The notes below the pieces were generated by a model that was given only the letters and a program-made list of their open reading frames with translations, searched no databases and was not told the origin of the DNA. Shown here in pieces: positions 5,945 through 12,577 of a stretch of 12,577 nucleotides of DNA. The stretch comes from Pirellulales bacterium (GTDB taxonomy: Bacteria; Planctomycetota; Planctomycetia; Pirellulales; JALHLM01). Position 1 is the stretch's first letter. Each line of letters opens with the position of its first letter. The translations under genes were made by a program, and so were the position numbers. Location of the stretch: assembly GCA_022844585.1 (NCBI GenBank), contig JALHLM010000130.1, positions 1-12,577 of the forward strand, written 5' to 3'.

Positions 5945-7528
5945 ATGTGTGCCATGGAGTTTCAGCCTGGTCGAACCGTTGGGATCGACCTGGGCACCAC
6001 CTTTTCCGCGCTGGCCTACGTCAACGAGGAGGGGGAGCCGATCACCGTTCTGAACGCCGACGACGAGGACGAGACCCCCAGCCTGATTCTGCTGGCCGAT
6101 AAGGGGCACGTGATCGTCGGCGCCAGCCGCGTCCGGGCCGCCATGGAGGACCCCGAAAAAGTCGTCGAGCGGGTCAAGCGCGAGATGGGCGAGGCCGCCT
6201 ACAAGCGGACGTTCGACGGCAAGGAAATCACGCCGGAATTCGTCTCCGCGTTGATTCTGAAAAAGCTCCGCCAGGACGCGGAGAAGCGGATCGGCAAGGT
6301 CGGCAATGCGGTCATCACGGTGCCGTATTACTTTAACGACGCCCGGCGAAAGGCCACGCAGGACGCCGCGAAGATCGCCGGCATCAATGCCATCGACATC
6401 ATCAACGAGCCGACCGCGGCGACCTTGACCTACGCCTGGCACCGCGGCGAGTTGGGGGTTGGCAAGGAGACCGAACGGCCCCGGCTGGTGCTGGTGTACG
6501 ACCTCGGCGGCGGCACGTTCGACGTGACGCTGGTGAAGTACACGCCTACCCACTTCCAAGTGCTGGCCACCGATGGCGACGTGCATCTGGGGGGCGTTGA
6601 CTGGAACGACCGGCTGCTGGACCTCGTGGCGGACGAATTCCAGGCCAAGCATGGCGTCGACCTGCGCCAGGTTCCGACCGCGGTCCATGTGCTGCGGAAC
6701 GACTGCGACCAGGCCAAGATCGCACTCACCGAGGGGCAGAAGACGTCGATCACCTTCCGCCACGGCGGCAAGGCGGTGTCGGTCAGTATTACCCGCGATC
6801 AATTCGAGCAACTCACCGCTGACCTGCTGCAACGCACGATCGACACCACGGAGTTGGTGCTGAACACCGCCAAGGTCGGCGCGAAGGAACTGGACGCCAT
6901 TGTGCTCGTCGGCGGTTCCACGTTGATGCCGCGTGTGCCGCTGCTATTGGAGCAAGTGACCGGTGTGAAACCGTACCAGGGGATTTCGCCGCATACCTCG
7001 GTAGCACAAGGCGCGGCGATCCACGCCGCAATCCTGGAAGCTAAGTACCGCGGCGAACGGAGCGAGATGGCCGAGATCATTCGTCGCCGGCTCAAGGGCG
7101 TGCGGCAGGATGATGTAAACTCCCACGGCCTGGGCGTCGTGGCGGTGAATCCTCGCAGCGGCAAGCCGGTGAACCACATCATGATTCACCGCAACACGCC
7201 GCTGCCGGCGGAAAAAAGCCAGGTCTTTCACACCATTCAGGACAGCCAGCAGCGCGTCTCGGTGAAAGTCGTCGAAGGGGACGCGCCCGATCCCGCCGCC
7301 TGCTCGTTGATCGGCAAATGCCGCGTCACTGACCTGCCGGCTGGCTTGCCGAAGGGCTCGCCGATCGAAGTGACCTATGCTTTCGACGAGAACGGCCGCG
7401 TCACCGTGCGGGCCAAAGACCTGACCGGCGGCCGCGAAGCGAAGATCGAAATCGAACGCGGCGGCGGCCTCAATGACGAACAAATTGACGCCTACGGCAA
7501 ACTGGCCCACGACTATAAGGTGGAGTAG
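5945..7528 (+). CDS. Lidless Hsp70-family protein (DnaK-like, short form)
   Basis: This is an ATP-dependent chaperone-type protein of 527 residues. Seen: a complete actin-like ATPase domain with phosphate-1 IDLGTTFSA (14-22), the RVKREMG loop holding the catalytic-type Lys, VPYYFNDARRKATQ, phosphate-2 YDLGGGTFD (185-193) and adenosine motif VLVGGSTLMPR (320-330). A beta-sandwich substrate domain follows (about 390-510; NTPLPAEKSQVF, IEVTYAFDENGRVTVRAKD). It ends at GLNDEQIDAYGKLAHDYKVE, where DnaK (about 640 residues) would begin its alpha-helical lid. The hydrophobic DnaK linker (DVLLLDVTP) is replaced by DDVNSHGLGVV, a form I recall from planctomycete paralogues. I start at 5945 because GGAAGG is about 10 bases upstream; 5954 is an alternative. 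A J-like membrane protein follows in the same direction. It is not the housekeeping DnaK: lid and linker are gone and grpE/dnaJ are absent nearby. Confidence 0.93.
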   Translation: MCAMEFQPGRTVGIDLGTTFSALAYVNEEGEPITVLNADDEDETPSLILLADKGHVIVGASRVRAAMEDPEKVVERVKREMGEAAYKRTFDGKEITPEFVSALILKKLRQDAEKRIGKVGNAVITVPYYFNDARRKATQDAAKIAGINAIDIINEPTAATLTYAWHRGELGVGKETERPRLVLVYDLGGGTFDVTLVKYTPTHFQVLATDGDVHLGGVDWNDRLLDLVADEFQAKHGVDLRQVPTAVHVLRNDCDQAKIALTEGQKTSITFRHGGKAVSVSITRDQFEQLTADLLQRTIDTTELVLNTAKVGAKELDAIVLVGGSTLMPRVPLLLEQVTGVKPYQGISPHTSVAQGAAIHAAILEAKYRGERSEMAEIIRRRLKGVRQDDVNSHGLGVVAVNPRSGKPVNHIMIHRNTPLPAEKSQVFHTIQDSQQRVSVKVVEGDAPDPAACSLIGKCRVTDLPAGLPKGSPIEVTYAFDENGRVTVRAKDLTGGREAKIEIERGGGLNDEQIDAYGKLAHDYKVE

Positions 7529-7543
7529 CCGCAAGTCCGGACG

Positions 7544-7573
7544 CTGAAAACTGAACACTGAAAACTGAACACT
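7544..7573. repeat. Tandem 14-base repeat
   Basis: CTGAAAACTGAACA occurs twice in perfect tandem (7544-7557, 7558-7571), followed by the first two bases of a third copy. It fills most of the 53-base gap between the Hsp70 stop and the J-like gene's ATG. I recall the same string as a common intergenic low-complexity repeat in planctomycetes. Confidence 0.8.
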
Positions 7574-7581
7574 CTTCCCCC

Positions 7582-8592
7582 ATGTCCTCCACCGTCGACG
7601 TATATCGCGATTGGCTTGGCGTCAAAGAGACGAATCGGCCCCTCACGCACTATCAGCTCCTGCGGCTGAAACAGTTTGAGGACGACGCCGCCAAGGTGCG
7701 CGAGCACTACCGCAAGATGAACGCGCATGTGCGCAAGTACGCCGCGGGCGAGTTTGCCAAGGAATCGCAGGCGCTGTTGAACGAGTTGGCCCGCGCGATG
7801 TTGTGCCTCACGGACTCCACGCGCAAAACCGAGTACGACGCCTCGCTGGGTCGCAAGGATCAGCAGGCTGGCGGCAAGCGCACGCTCGAGCAGATTCTGA
7901 TCGGCCGCAAGCTGATCGAGCAGGCGCAGTTGGAAAAGGCTCGACAGTACGCGCAGGTCGTCGGCGTCGAGATCCGGGACGCGCTCGTCCAACAAAAGTT
8001 GGCGACGTGGGACGTGGTGATGCCGGCCTATGCCGAGTCGCTGGGCGTGCCGTATATCGATCTGAACGACTTGGGCATCGATGAGAACCTCGTTCCCAAG
8101 GTGCCAGCAGTCACGGCGCGGCAGTATTCCTGCGTGCCGGTGATGGTGGCCGACGGTCGCGCCATTCTGGGTTCGCCGAACTTCATTCCGCCCGAAGTGG
8201 AAGACGACTTGCGGATTCGCATTGGGCTGCCCGTCCGTTGGGTGCTCTGCACTCCGCCGCAGATCAACGCCGCGATGGACAAGTATTTCCCCAAAGCCGC
8301 CGCGACCGCGGAAATGTCCGCGCGGGGTGGCGTGGCGGGGAAAGCGGCCCAAGCCCCGTCGGCAGACGGAACGCCGGCCGCGAGCGCGCCGGTGTATTCG
8401 TCGGAGCAGCGGGCGAATCGACGTAAGGATCAGATTCAAAAGACGATGCTGGCCTTCGGCATGACGGTCATCGCCGTGATGGTCCTGACTCAGTACGTCA
8501 TCACGATCGAAAGCTCCCTCATCTCTTATCTGCTGGCTTTTTTGCTGGCCTCCATGACCGCCGGGGCGACCTGGTTCGTCACCGGAAAATAG
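7582..8592 (+). CDS. J-like / GspE-PilB N-terminal-domain membrane protein
   Basis: This 336-residue protein is probably the partner of the Hsp70 just upstream. Seen: residues 8-92 follow the J-like domain common in planctomycetes (YRDWLGVK, HYQLLRLKQF, LLNELARAMLCLTDSTRK, TEYDASL). At the position of the J-domain HPD tripeptide it has HVR (49-51), so stimulation of Hsp70 ATPase in the usual way is doubtful. Residues about 100-235 resemble the N-terminal domain of GspE/PilB/MshE secretion ATPases (TLEQILIGRKLIEQAQLEKA, AESLGVPYIDL, VPVMVADGRAILGSPN). The Arg and Gly of the cyclic-di-GMP-binding MshE motif are not evident. An Ala/Pro linker leads to two transmembrane helices (about 288-310 and 312-333), with both ends probably cytoplasmic. 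The ATG at 7582 lacks a Shine-Dalgarno sequence; a 14-base tandem repeat sits in its place. No ATPase (Walker) motif is present. Confidence 0.85.
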   Translation: MSSTVDVYRDWLGVKETNRPLTHYQLLRLKQFEDDAAKVREHYRKMNAHVRKYAAGEFAKESQALLNELARAMLCLTDSTRKTEYDASLGRKDQQAGGKRTLEQILIGRKLIEQAQLEKARQYAQVVGVEIRDALVQQKLATWDVVMPAYAESLGVPYIDLNDLGIDENLVPKVPAVTARQYSCVPVMVADGRAILGSPNFIPPEVEDDLRIRIGLPVRWVLCTPPQINAAMDKYFPKAAATAEMSARGGVAGKAAQAPSADGTPAASAPVYSSEQRANRRKDQIQKTMLAFGMTVIAVMVLTQYVITIESSLISYLLAFLLASMTAGATWFVTGK

Positions 8593-8654
8593 GCGGAGCT
8601 GCGGCGAAATATTTGAAACTTCGCCCGTCGTCGGTAAGTCTCTTGGAGATTGCT

Positions 8655-8680
8655 GGCCGCCTGGTTGCGGCCGACTTTTC
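8655..8680 (+). terminator. Possible weak terminator after the J-like gene
   Basis: GGCCGC (8655-8660) and GCGGCC (8667-8672) form a 6-bp G+C stem with a 6-base loop, followed by GACTTTTC. The T-run is short and offset by three bases. It could end the Hsp70/J-like transcript or be a leader hairpin of the next gene. Confidence 0.4.
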
Positions 8681-8695
8681 TCCAGGAGTTCTACC

Positions 8696-9622
8696 ATGCG
8701 ACCTTGTTCGATAACTGTTTTCGCATTGAGTTGCTGCTTCGCCTTCGCCGCCAATCCATGCCGCGCCGGCATGGTTTTCTCCGGCGGATGGGTCGAGTCC
8801 CGGGCTTATTCCGGCCTGACTCCGGCGATACCTACCGACCGAAAGCATGAAGTAGTCAACGCCTTGCCGTTCGAATTGGAAACGTCAGTACGCGTGGGTG
8901 ACACTTCGAACGAGACCGACCATGTGCTACGCGCGTTGGCGAACGGTTCGGAATTTCGCTGGGGATTGAGTCAGACCCACGACGGCGCCGTAGATAGCTT
9001 TACCGTGTCGGAAGGGGAGCTAGCCTTTCAAGTCAATGAGCTTAGTCCATTTGCGCTCGCTGGCGACTACACGTTCTCGGGCCCCGGCGTCAAGCGCGTC
9101 TTCTTTCGCCTGTATGACACGCCGGCCGACACGACGCCGGTTTTTCAATGGGACGCCGAATCGAACCTCGCTTCGTCGAGCTTCGCTCCGCAGGGCGCCG
9201 GTGAATTGCAGTCAGGCGTCGGCTACCGACTTGTTTACCGGCTATTGCTCAATAACCCGACTTTCGGAGACGCCGGCGCGGCGGCCGGCAACATCCGGTT
9301 CACGATCGGCGAGCCGGAGCTGGACGGGCTCGCCGGCGATACCGACGGCAATGGGCGGATCGACGTAAACGATCTGAATCACGTCCGCAATAACTTCGGG
9401 CTGCAAGGAACACCCATCCTCGGCGACGCGTTCCCGTTCGATGGCCGCGTCGACATTAAGGATTTGAACGCCGTCCGCAACTTCTTCGGGACCTCGCGGC
9501 CGCAGGCGGTTCCGGAGCCCGGTGGGCTGTGGCTGGCCTTGCTTGGTTCCGCGGCGTTGGGTTGGCGTCTGCGTCGGCAGACTTTCCTCAACAAGCGACC
9601 TGCGGCGCGGTATGATGCGTAG
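8696..9622 (+). CDS. Exported dockerin-type / PEP-CTERM protein
   Basis: This is a 308-residue secreted protein likely sorted to the envelope by an exosortase. Seen: a signal peptide (MRPCSITVFALSCCFAFAAN, cleavage near CRAG); an unrecognised, probably beta-rich domain (about 25-210; GEFRW-like aromatic strands, FFRLYDTPADTTPVFQW); and a dockerin-like pair (215-265). Its first loop, DTDGNGRIDVNDL, is a complete calcium-binding DxDxDGxxD motif. The second, DAFPFDGRVDIKDL, has lost early Asp ligands. A PEP-CTERM tail follows: VPEP at 272-275, a hydrophobic helix (GLWLALLGSAALGW) and RLRR. About a dozen residues follow the basic stop, longer than usual. AGGAG lies 7 bases before the ATG. Dockerins bind cohesins in cellulosomes, but planctomycete copies lack known scaffolds. 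The substrate domain is unknown. Confidence 0.88.
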   Translation: MRPCSITVFALSCCFAFAANPCRAGMVFSGGWVESRAYSGLTPAIPTDRKHEVVNALPFELETSVRVGDTSNETDHVLRALANGSEFRWGLSQTHDGAVDSFTVSEGELAFQVNELSPFALAGDYTFSGPGVKRVFFRLYDTPADTTPVFQWDAESNLASSSFAPQGAGELQSGVGYRLVYRLLLNNPTFGDAGAAAGNIRFTIGEPELDGLAGDTDGNGRIDVNDLNHVRNNFGLQGTPILGDAFPFDGRVDIKDLNAVRNFFGTSRPQAVPEPGGLWLALLGSAALGWRLRRQTFLNKRPAARYDA

Positions 9623-9681
9623 TAGCGGGTAGTGTCCCGCCGGGGGCTACGCGGGAGGTCGGCTGCAAAGGCCGGTGGCGG

Positions 9682-10863
9682 ATGAAGATTTCAGTATTGG
9701 TCAGCATCGTGCTGGGCTTCGGCCTGGTCGTGGCGGCGCTGGGCCTGATGGCCACGTATGGCGTGATTCCCAAGGAGCCGACGCCCGCGGAAAGAGCGCT
9801 GCAACAGCTCAAGGAGATGGAGCTGACGCCTGTTTCCGATGCGAACGTCTCCCTGGAAACCGACACCGATTTGATCGACTTCGGCACGCTCGAGGAGGGT
9901 GTGCAGGTCACTCGCGATTTTCCCATGAAAAACGGCGGCACCGATCCGCTCCGGCTGACGTTGAATCCCTCCTGCGGTTGCATTCGGGTCAAGGATCGGG
10001 AGGTTGAGATTCTGCCGGGCGAGACGCTGATCGTGCCGATCACCATCGTGACCGATGATCTCTACGGCATCGTCAATGACAAGAAAGTGCTGATCCACCT
10101 CAAGGGCGCCAGTGAAAAGCAATTGATGGCGATCAACATCAATGCCGTGGTGACGCGGCCGTTGGAGCTCCTCCCGCCGAAGTTGACATTCAACCGCTTG
10201 CTGGCCCATGAAACCGTCACGCGCGAAACGAAAGTCTACGCCCAGCACGATCGGGATTTCGAAATCACCGGATTTCGCCTCCGCAGGCCCGACACGGCCG
10301 ACCATTTTGACGTCACGTACCGCCGGCTGGAGCCGTCAGAACTACCGGAAGACGGCAAACACGGTTGGCTGGTCACGGTCACCGTGAAGCCGGGCCTGCC
10401 GACCGGCAGCTTCAAGCAGGTTGTGGAGCTAACCACGACGTTGGAAAAGGCCCTCGACACGCAATTGGAAGTCGAGGGAAATGTCGTCAACGACATCGCC
10501 ATCGTGGCGATTGGCGGAAGCTTCGCCCCAAAATATAACCTGCTCACGCTGGGCGCGCTCCATCAGGCGCAAGGGGGCCAGGCCAAGCTCAAAATGCTGA
10601 TCGCCGGCGAATATGCCGACAAAATTGAGCTGGGCGTCCCAGTCTGCGAGCCGGAATTCGTCAAGATCACTTTTGGCGAGCGGAAGCTGCTCAACAACGG
10701 CGCGGCCAGCGAAATCCCCTTCGACATCGAAATCCCGCCGCAGAGTCCATTGGTCAGTAAGATGGGGAAGGCCAGAGACGAGATGGGGAAGATCACCATC
10801 CCGACGAATCATCCCAGTATGAAGGAGGTCGTCATCCTGCTAAATTTCGCCGTCGAGAATTGA
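9682..10863 (+). CDS. DUF1573 membrane-anchored protein
   Basis: This 393-residue protein has an N-terminal anchor or signal helix (about 5-27, VLVSIVLGFGLVVAALGLMA) and then an extracytoplasmic part. Residues about 60-140 carry the DUF1573 signature: IDFGTLEEG (65-73), FPMKNGGTDPLRL and SCGC (97-100), an immunoglobulin-like ASH/HYDIN-type fold in known relatives. The remainder (about 145-393) appears to be further beta-rich repeats of the same kind (LELLPPKLTF, GSFKQVVELTT, KITIPTNHPSMKEVVILLNF). No catalytic motif is seen. The function of DUF1573 is unknown; a structural or partner-binding role outside the cytoplasm is inferred. The ATG at 9682 is chosen because the helix follows directly; only GGTGGCGG precedes it, a weak ribosome site. 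It is followed 101 bases later by the multihaem gene on the same strand and is probably co-transcribed with it. Confidence 0.85.
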   Translation: MKISVLVSIVLGFGLVVAALGLMATYGVIPKEPTPAERALQQLKEMELTPVSDANVSLETDTDLIDFGTLEEGVQVTRDFPMKNGGTDPLRLTLNPSCGCIRVKDREVEILPGETLIVPITIVTDDLYGIVNDKKVLIHLKGASEKQLMAININAVVTRPLELLPPKLTFNRLLAHETVTRETKVYAQHDRDFEITGFRLRRPDTADHFDVTYRRLEPSELPEDGKHGWLVTVTVKPGLPTGSFKQVVELTTTLEKALDTQLEVEGNVVNDIAIVAIGGSFAPKYNLLTLGALHQAQGGQAKLKMLIAGEYADKIELGVPVCEPEFVKITFGERKLLNNGAASEIPFDIEIPPQSPLVSKMGKARDEMGKITIPTNHPSMKEVVILLNFAVEN

Positions 10864-10929
10864 CCCCCGTCGGCAGGCAGGGAGGTGCGATCGTGAGGCG
10901 GAGTTTGACGCCAGGCGAATAGACGGGGG
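10864..10929 (+). other. Intercistronic inverted repeat with a possible 9-codon reading frame
   Basis: CCCCCGTC (10864-10871), directly after the DUF1573 stop, is a perfect complement of GACGGGGG (10922-10929). Between them a strong AGGGAGG (about 10879-10885) is followed 7 bases later by GTG (10893), opening a 9-residue frame that ends at TAG 10920-10922. It could be an mRNA leader or spacer structure with a short upstream frame before the multihaem gene, or chance. No T-tract is present, so it is not a normal terminator. Confidence 0.25.
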
Positions 10930-10964
10930 AATTCGATTTCGCGTAGCCCCAGGGATGGTGAAGC

Positions 10965-12548
10965 ATGCCGTTAACTGAGTCCAATTTCGCGCGCCGCGGT
11001 GGCGCAGCGATGATCGCCGTAGCCGTACTTGGCGTAGGCGCCCTAACGATCCCCGCCTGCAACAACAGCGGCGCCCCGGCGCCAGGCGCAACGGCGGGAA
11101 CTTCGACCGCCTCGGACGGCGGCGCGGGTTACACTTCGGCTGCCGAGGAAAAATTCGACCCGATCAAGGAGAACGGGCCGATCTTCGAAAAATGGCCGAA
11201 GCCGGAGCTGACGCTGGTCTTCACCGGCGAACAACACGGCTACTTCGAGCCGTGCGGCTGTGCCGGGCCAGGCCGGCAAAAAGGCGGGATGAGCCGCCGG
11301 CATACCTTCCTGAAAAAACTGGCCGCCGACGGCTGGAATCCGCTGCCAATCGACCTCGGCGGACTGAGCCGCAGCACCGGCGAGCAAGCGGAGATCAAGC
11401 TTCGCACGTCATTCGACGCGTTGAAGAAAATGGGCTACCGCGCGATCGGCCTCGCCGGAGATGATTTACGGTTTCCGGCGGAAGATCTGATCTCGGCAAC
11501 CGTGAACGACGAAGGCGCGCTCGCGCCATTCGTCTCCGCGAACGTCGTCGTGCTCGGTATGGAGAGCCGGTTCCTGGTCATCGAAGCGGCAGGCGCGAAG
11601 ATCGGGATTACGTCGGTGGTGGCAGGCAAGCAGCGCGATGCGCTCGTGGAATCGATCGACCCAGGCACGACGATTGAAGACCCCGCCGAGGCGCTCCAGC
11701 AAGTGCTGCCGCAATTGAAGGAAGCTCAATGCGACTTCTTGATTTTGCTTTCCTACGCCACGCCGGACGAAACGCGCGCGTTGGCGGAACAATTTACCGA
11801 TTTCGACTACGTGGTCACGGCTGGCGGCCCGGATGAACCGCCGGCGGAAGCCGCGGCGCTCAACCATGGCGCCGCGAAGCTGATCCAACTAGGCCACAAA
11901 GGCATGTACGCGGTGGCGATCGGTTTGTACGGCAAAGACAAGTTCCGCTACCAGCGCGTGCCGCTCGATTCCCGGTTCGCTGATTCGCCCGAGATGCACG
12001 AGCTGATGGTCGGCTATCAGGACCAACTCAAGACGCTCGGCTGGGAAGGGCTCGGCGTGAGCGGCGTGCTGCACGAACGCGCCCAGGGCGCGGACGACGC
12101 GAACGCCAAGTTTGTCGGCGCCGATGCTTGCGGTAAGTGCCACTCCCAGGCGTATTCGGTCTGGAAAGGCAGCAAGCACTCCCACGCGACGGAGACGCTC
12201 ACAAAGCTTGATCCGCCGCGGCAATTCGATCCCGAATGCATCGCCTGTCATGCCACGGGTTGGGACAGCGAACACTACGTGCCGTTCCTGGGCGGCTTCG
12301 ATAGCATCGCCACGACGGCGCATCTGGCCGGCAACAGTTGCGAGAACTGCCACGGCCCCGGCAGCGGCCACGTCGCGGCGGAAGCTGCCCGCGATCCGAA
12401 GGTTCGGGAAGAAATGCGCAGCCTGATGCGGCTCAACCTCGCCGTCGCCGAACAAAAAACCTGCCGCGGCTGCCACGACCTGGACAACAGCCCCACGTTT
12501 GATTTCAAAACGTACTGGGACAAGATCAAGCACCCGGGGAAGAACTAG
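10965..12548 (+). CDS. 5'-nucleotidase-like / tetrahaem cytochrome c fusion lipoprotein
   Basis: This 527-residue exported protein fuses two domains. Seen: a signal peptide (RRGGAAMIAVAVLGVGALT) ending in a lipobox-like IPAC at about residue 32, then an Ala/Gly/Thr linker (33-60). Residues about 80-350 follow the UshA/CpdB metallophosphatase pattern (LTLVFTGEQHGYFEPCGC, KGGMSRRHTFLKKL, FDALKKMGYRAIGLAGDDLRF). The usual metal ligands are altered: EQH for DxH, DLGGL for GD, GDD for GNHE. Residues 389-505 hold four c-type haem sites: CGKCH, CIACH, CENCH and CRGCH (Cys 389, 425, 459, 500), arranged like the cytochrome c554 family, with several spare His residues (WKGSKHSHATE) as possible distal ligands. 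Likely role: periplasmic or surface electron transfer; the phosphatase part may be structural. I recall similar fusions with an EPCGC...GG motif in planctomycetes and Geobacter-like bacteria. GGTGAAGC precedes the ATG. Confidence 0.88.
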   Translation: MPLTESNFARRGGAAMIAVAVLGVGALTIPACNNSGAPAPGATAGTSTASDGGAGYTSAAEEKFDPIKENGPIFEKWPKPELTLVFTGEQHGYFEPCGCAGPGRQKGGMSRRHTFLKKLAADGWNPLPIDLGGLSRSTGEQAEIKLRTSFDALKKMGYRAIGLAGDDLRFPAEDLISATVNDEGALAPFVSANVVVLGMESRFLVIEAAGAKIGITSVVAGKQRDALVESIDPGTTIEDPAEALQQVLPQLKEAQCDFLILLSYATPDETRALAEQFTDFDYVVTAGGPDEPPAEAAALNHGAAKLIQLGHKGMYAVAIGLYGKDKFRYQRVPLDSRFADSPEMHELMVGYQDQLKTLGWEGLGVSGVLHERAQGADDANAKFVGADACGKCHSQAYSVWKGSKHSHATETLTKLDPPRQFDPECIACHATGWDSEHYVPFLGGFDSIATTAHLAGNSCENCHGPGSGHVAAEAARDPKVREEMRSLMRLNLAVAEQKTCRGCHDLDNSPTFDFKTYWDKIKHPGKN

Positions 12549-12577
12549 GCGTGACGCTAGGCCGACACTAGCCCGTA

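Noticed and set aside
5903..6832. 309-codon minus-strand frame opposite Hsp70
   Set aside because: It is the complement of the Hsp70 ATPase domain, with no motif of its own.
7513..8772. 419-codon minus-strand frame opposite the J-like gene
   Set aside because: It is an Arg/His/Gly-rich shadow; its first residues translate the tandem repeat and no domain is recognisable. The plus strand has clear motifs.
9623..9681. Terminator between the dockerin and DUF1573 genes
   Set aside because: GCGGG/CCCGC (9625-9640) can pair, but no T-tract follows and an alternative GTAGC/GCTAC pairing competes.

Overview
The window looks like a piece of a planctomycete chromosome, most like the Pirellula/Lacipirellula side of the phylum. 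This rests on several hallmarks seen together: a secreted protein with both a dockerin-like calcium repeat and a PEP-CTERM tail; a membrane protein opening with the J-like 'WLG...HYxLL...YDxxL' domain that I recall as common in planctomycetes; a lidless Hsp70; a DUF1573 protein; and a 5'-nucleotidase-like domain fused to c-type haem motifs. No database search was run, so family names rest on visible motifs and recall. No rRNA, tRNA, CRISPR array, transposase or phage gene was seen.

Layout. (1) Bases 1-4172, minus strand: a 1056-residue exported TPR protein, then a MotA/TolQ/ExbB proton-channel subunit running off the left edge. A long imperfect inverted repeat (784-813 / 968-997) lies between them. 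This resembles a planctomycetal Tol-like or Exb-like energy-transduction operon. (2) Bases 4173-4501: no supported gene. (3) Bases 4664-5688, minus strand: three small unrecognised genes, visibly poorer in G+C than their surroundings in places: a CxxCG/coiled-coil/membrane protein, a 127-residue acidic protein and a 38-residue hydrophobic peptide with a TatA-like look. A clean intrinsic terminator has the first gene's stop codon in its loop.

(4) Bases 5945-8592, plus strand: an Hsp70 that stops where the helical lid should begin, then a J-like protein with HVR at the HPD position, a GspE/PilB N-terminal-type domain and two C-terminal membrane helices. They are 53 bases apart with no terminator, so they are probably co-transcribed. 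A candidate heat-shock-type promoter and a hairpin precede the Hsp70. (5) Bases 8696-9622: the exported dockerin/PEP-CTERM protein. (6) Bases 9682-12548: a membrane-anchored DUF1573 protein and a lipoprotein-like fusion of a degenerate metallophosphatase domain with four CxxCH haem sites, probably one transcription unit.

How they may work together: the TPR/ExbB pair is likely to couple proton-motive force to the cell envelope. The Hsp70/J-like pair is likely a membrane-tethered chaperone module. The last two genes encode extracytoplasmic proteins that each carry a CGC motif and may serve the same envelope or redox process. The most unusual item is the lidless Hsp70 paired with an HPD-less, secretion-ATPase-domain membrane partner.
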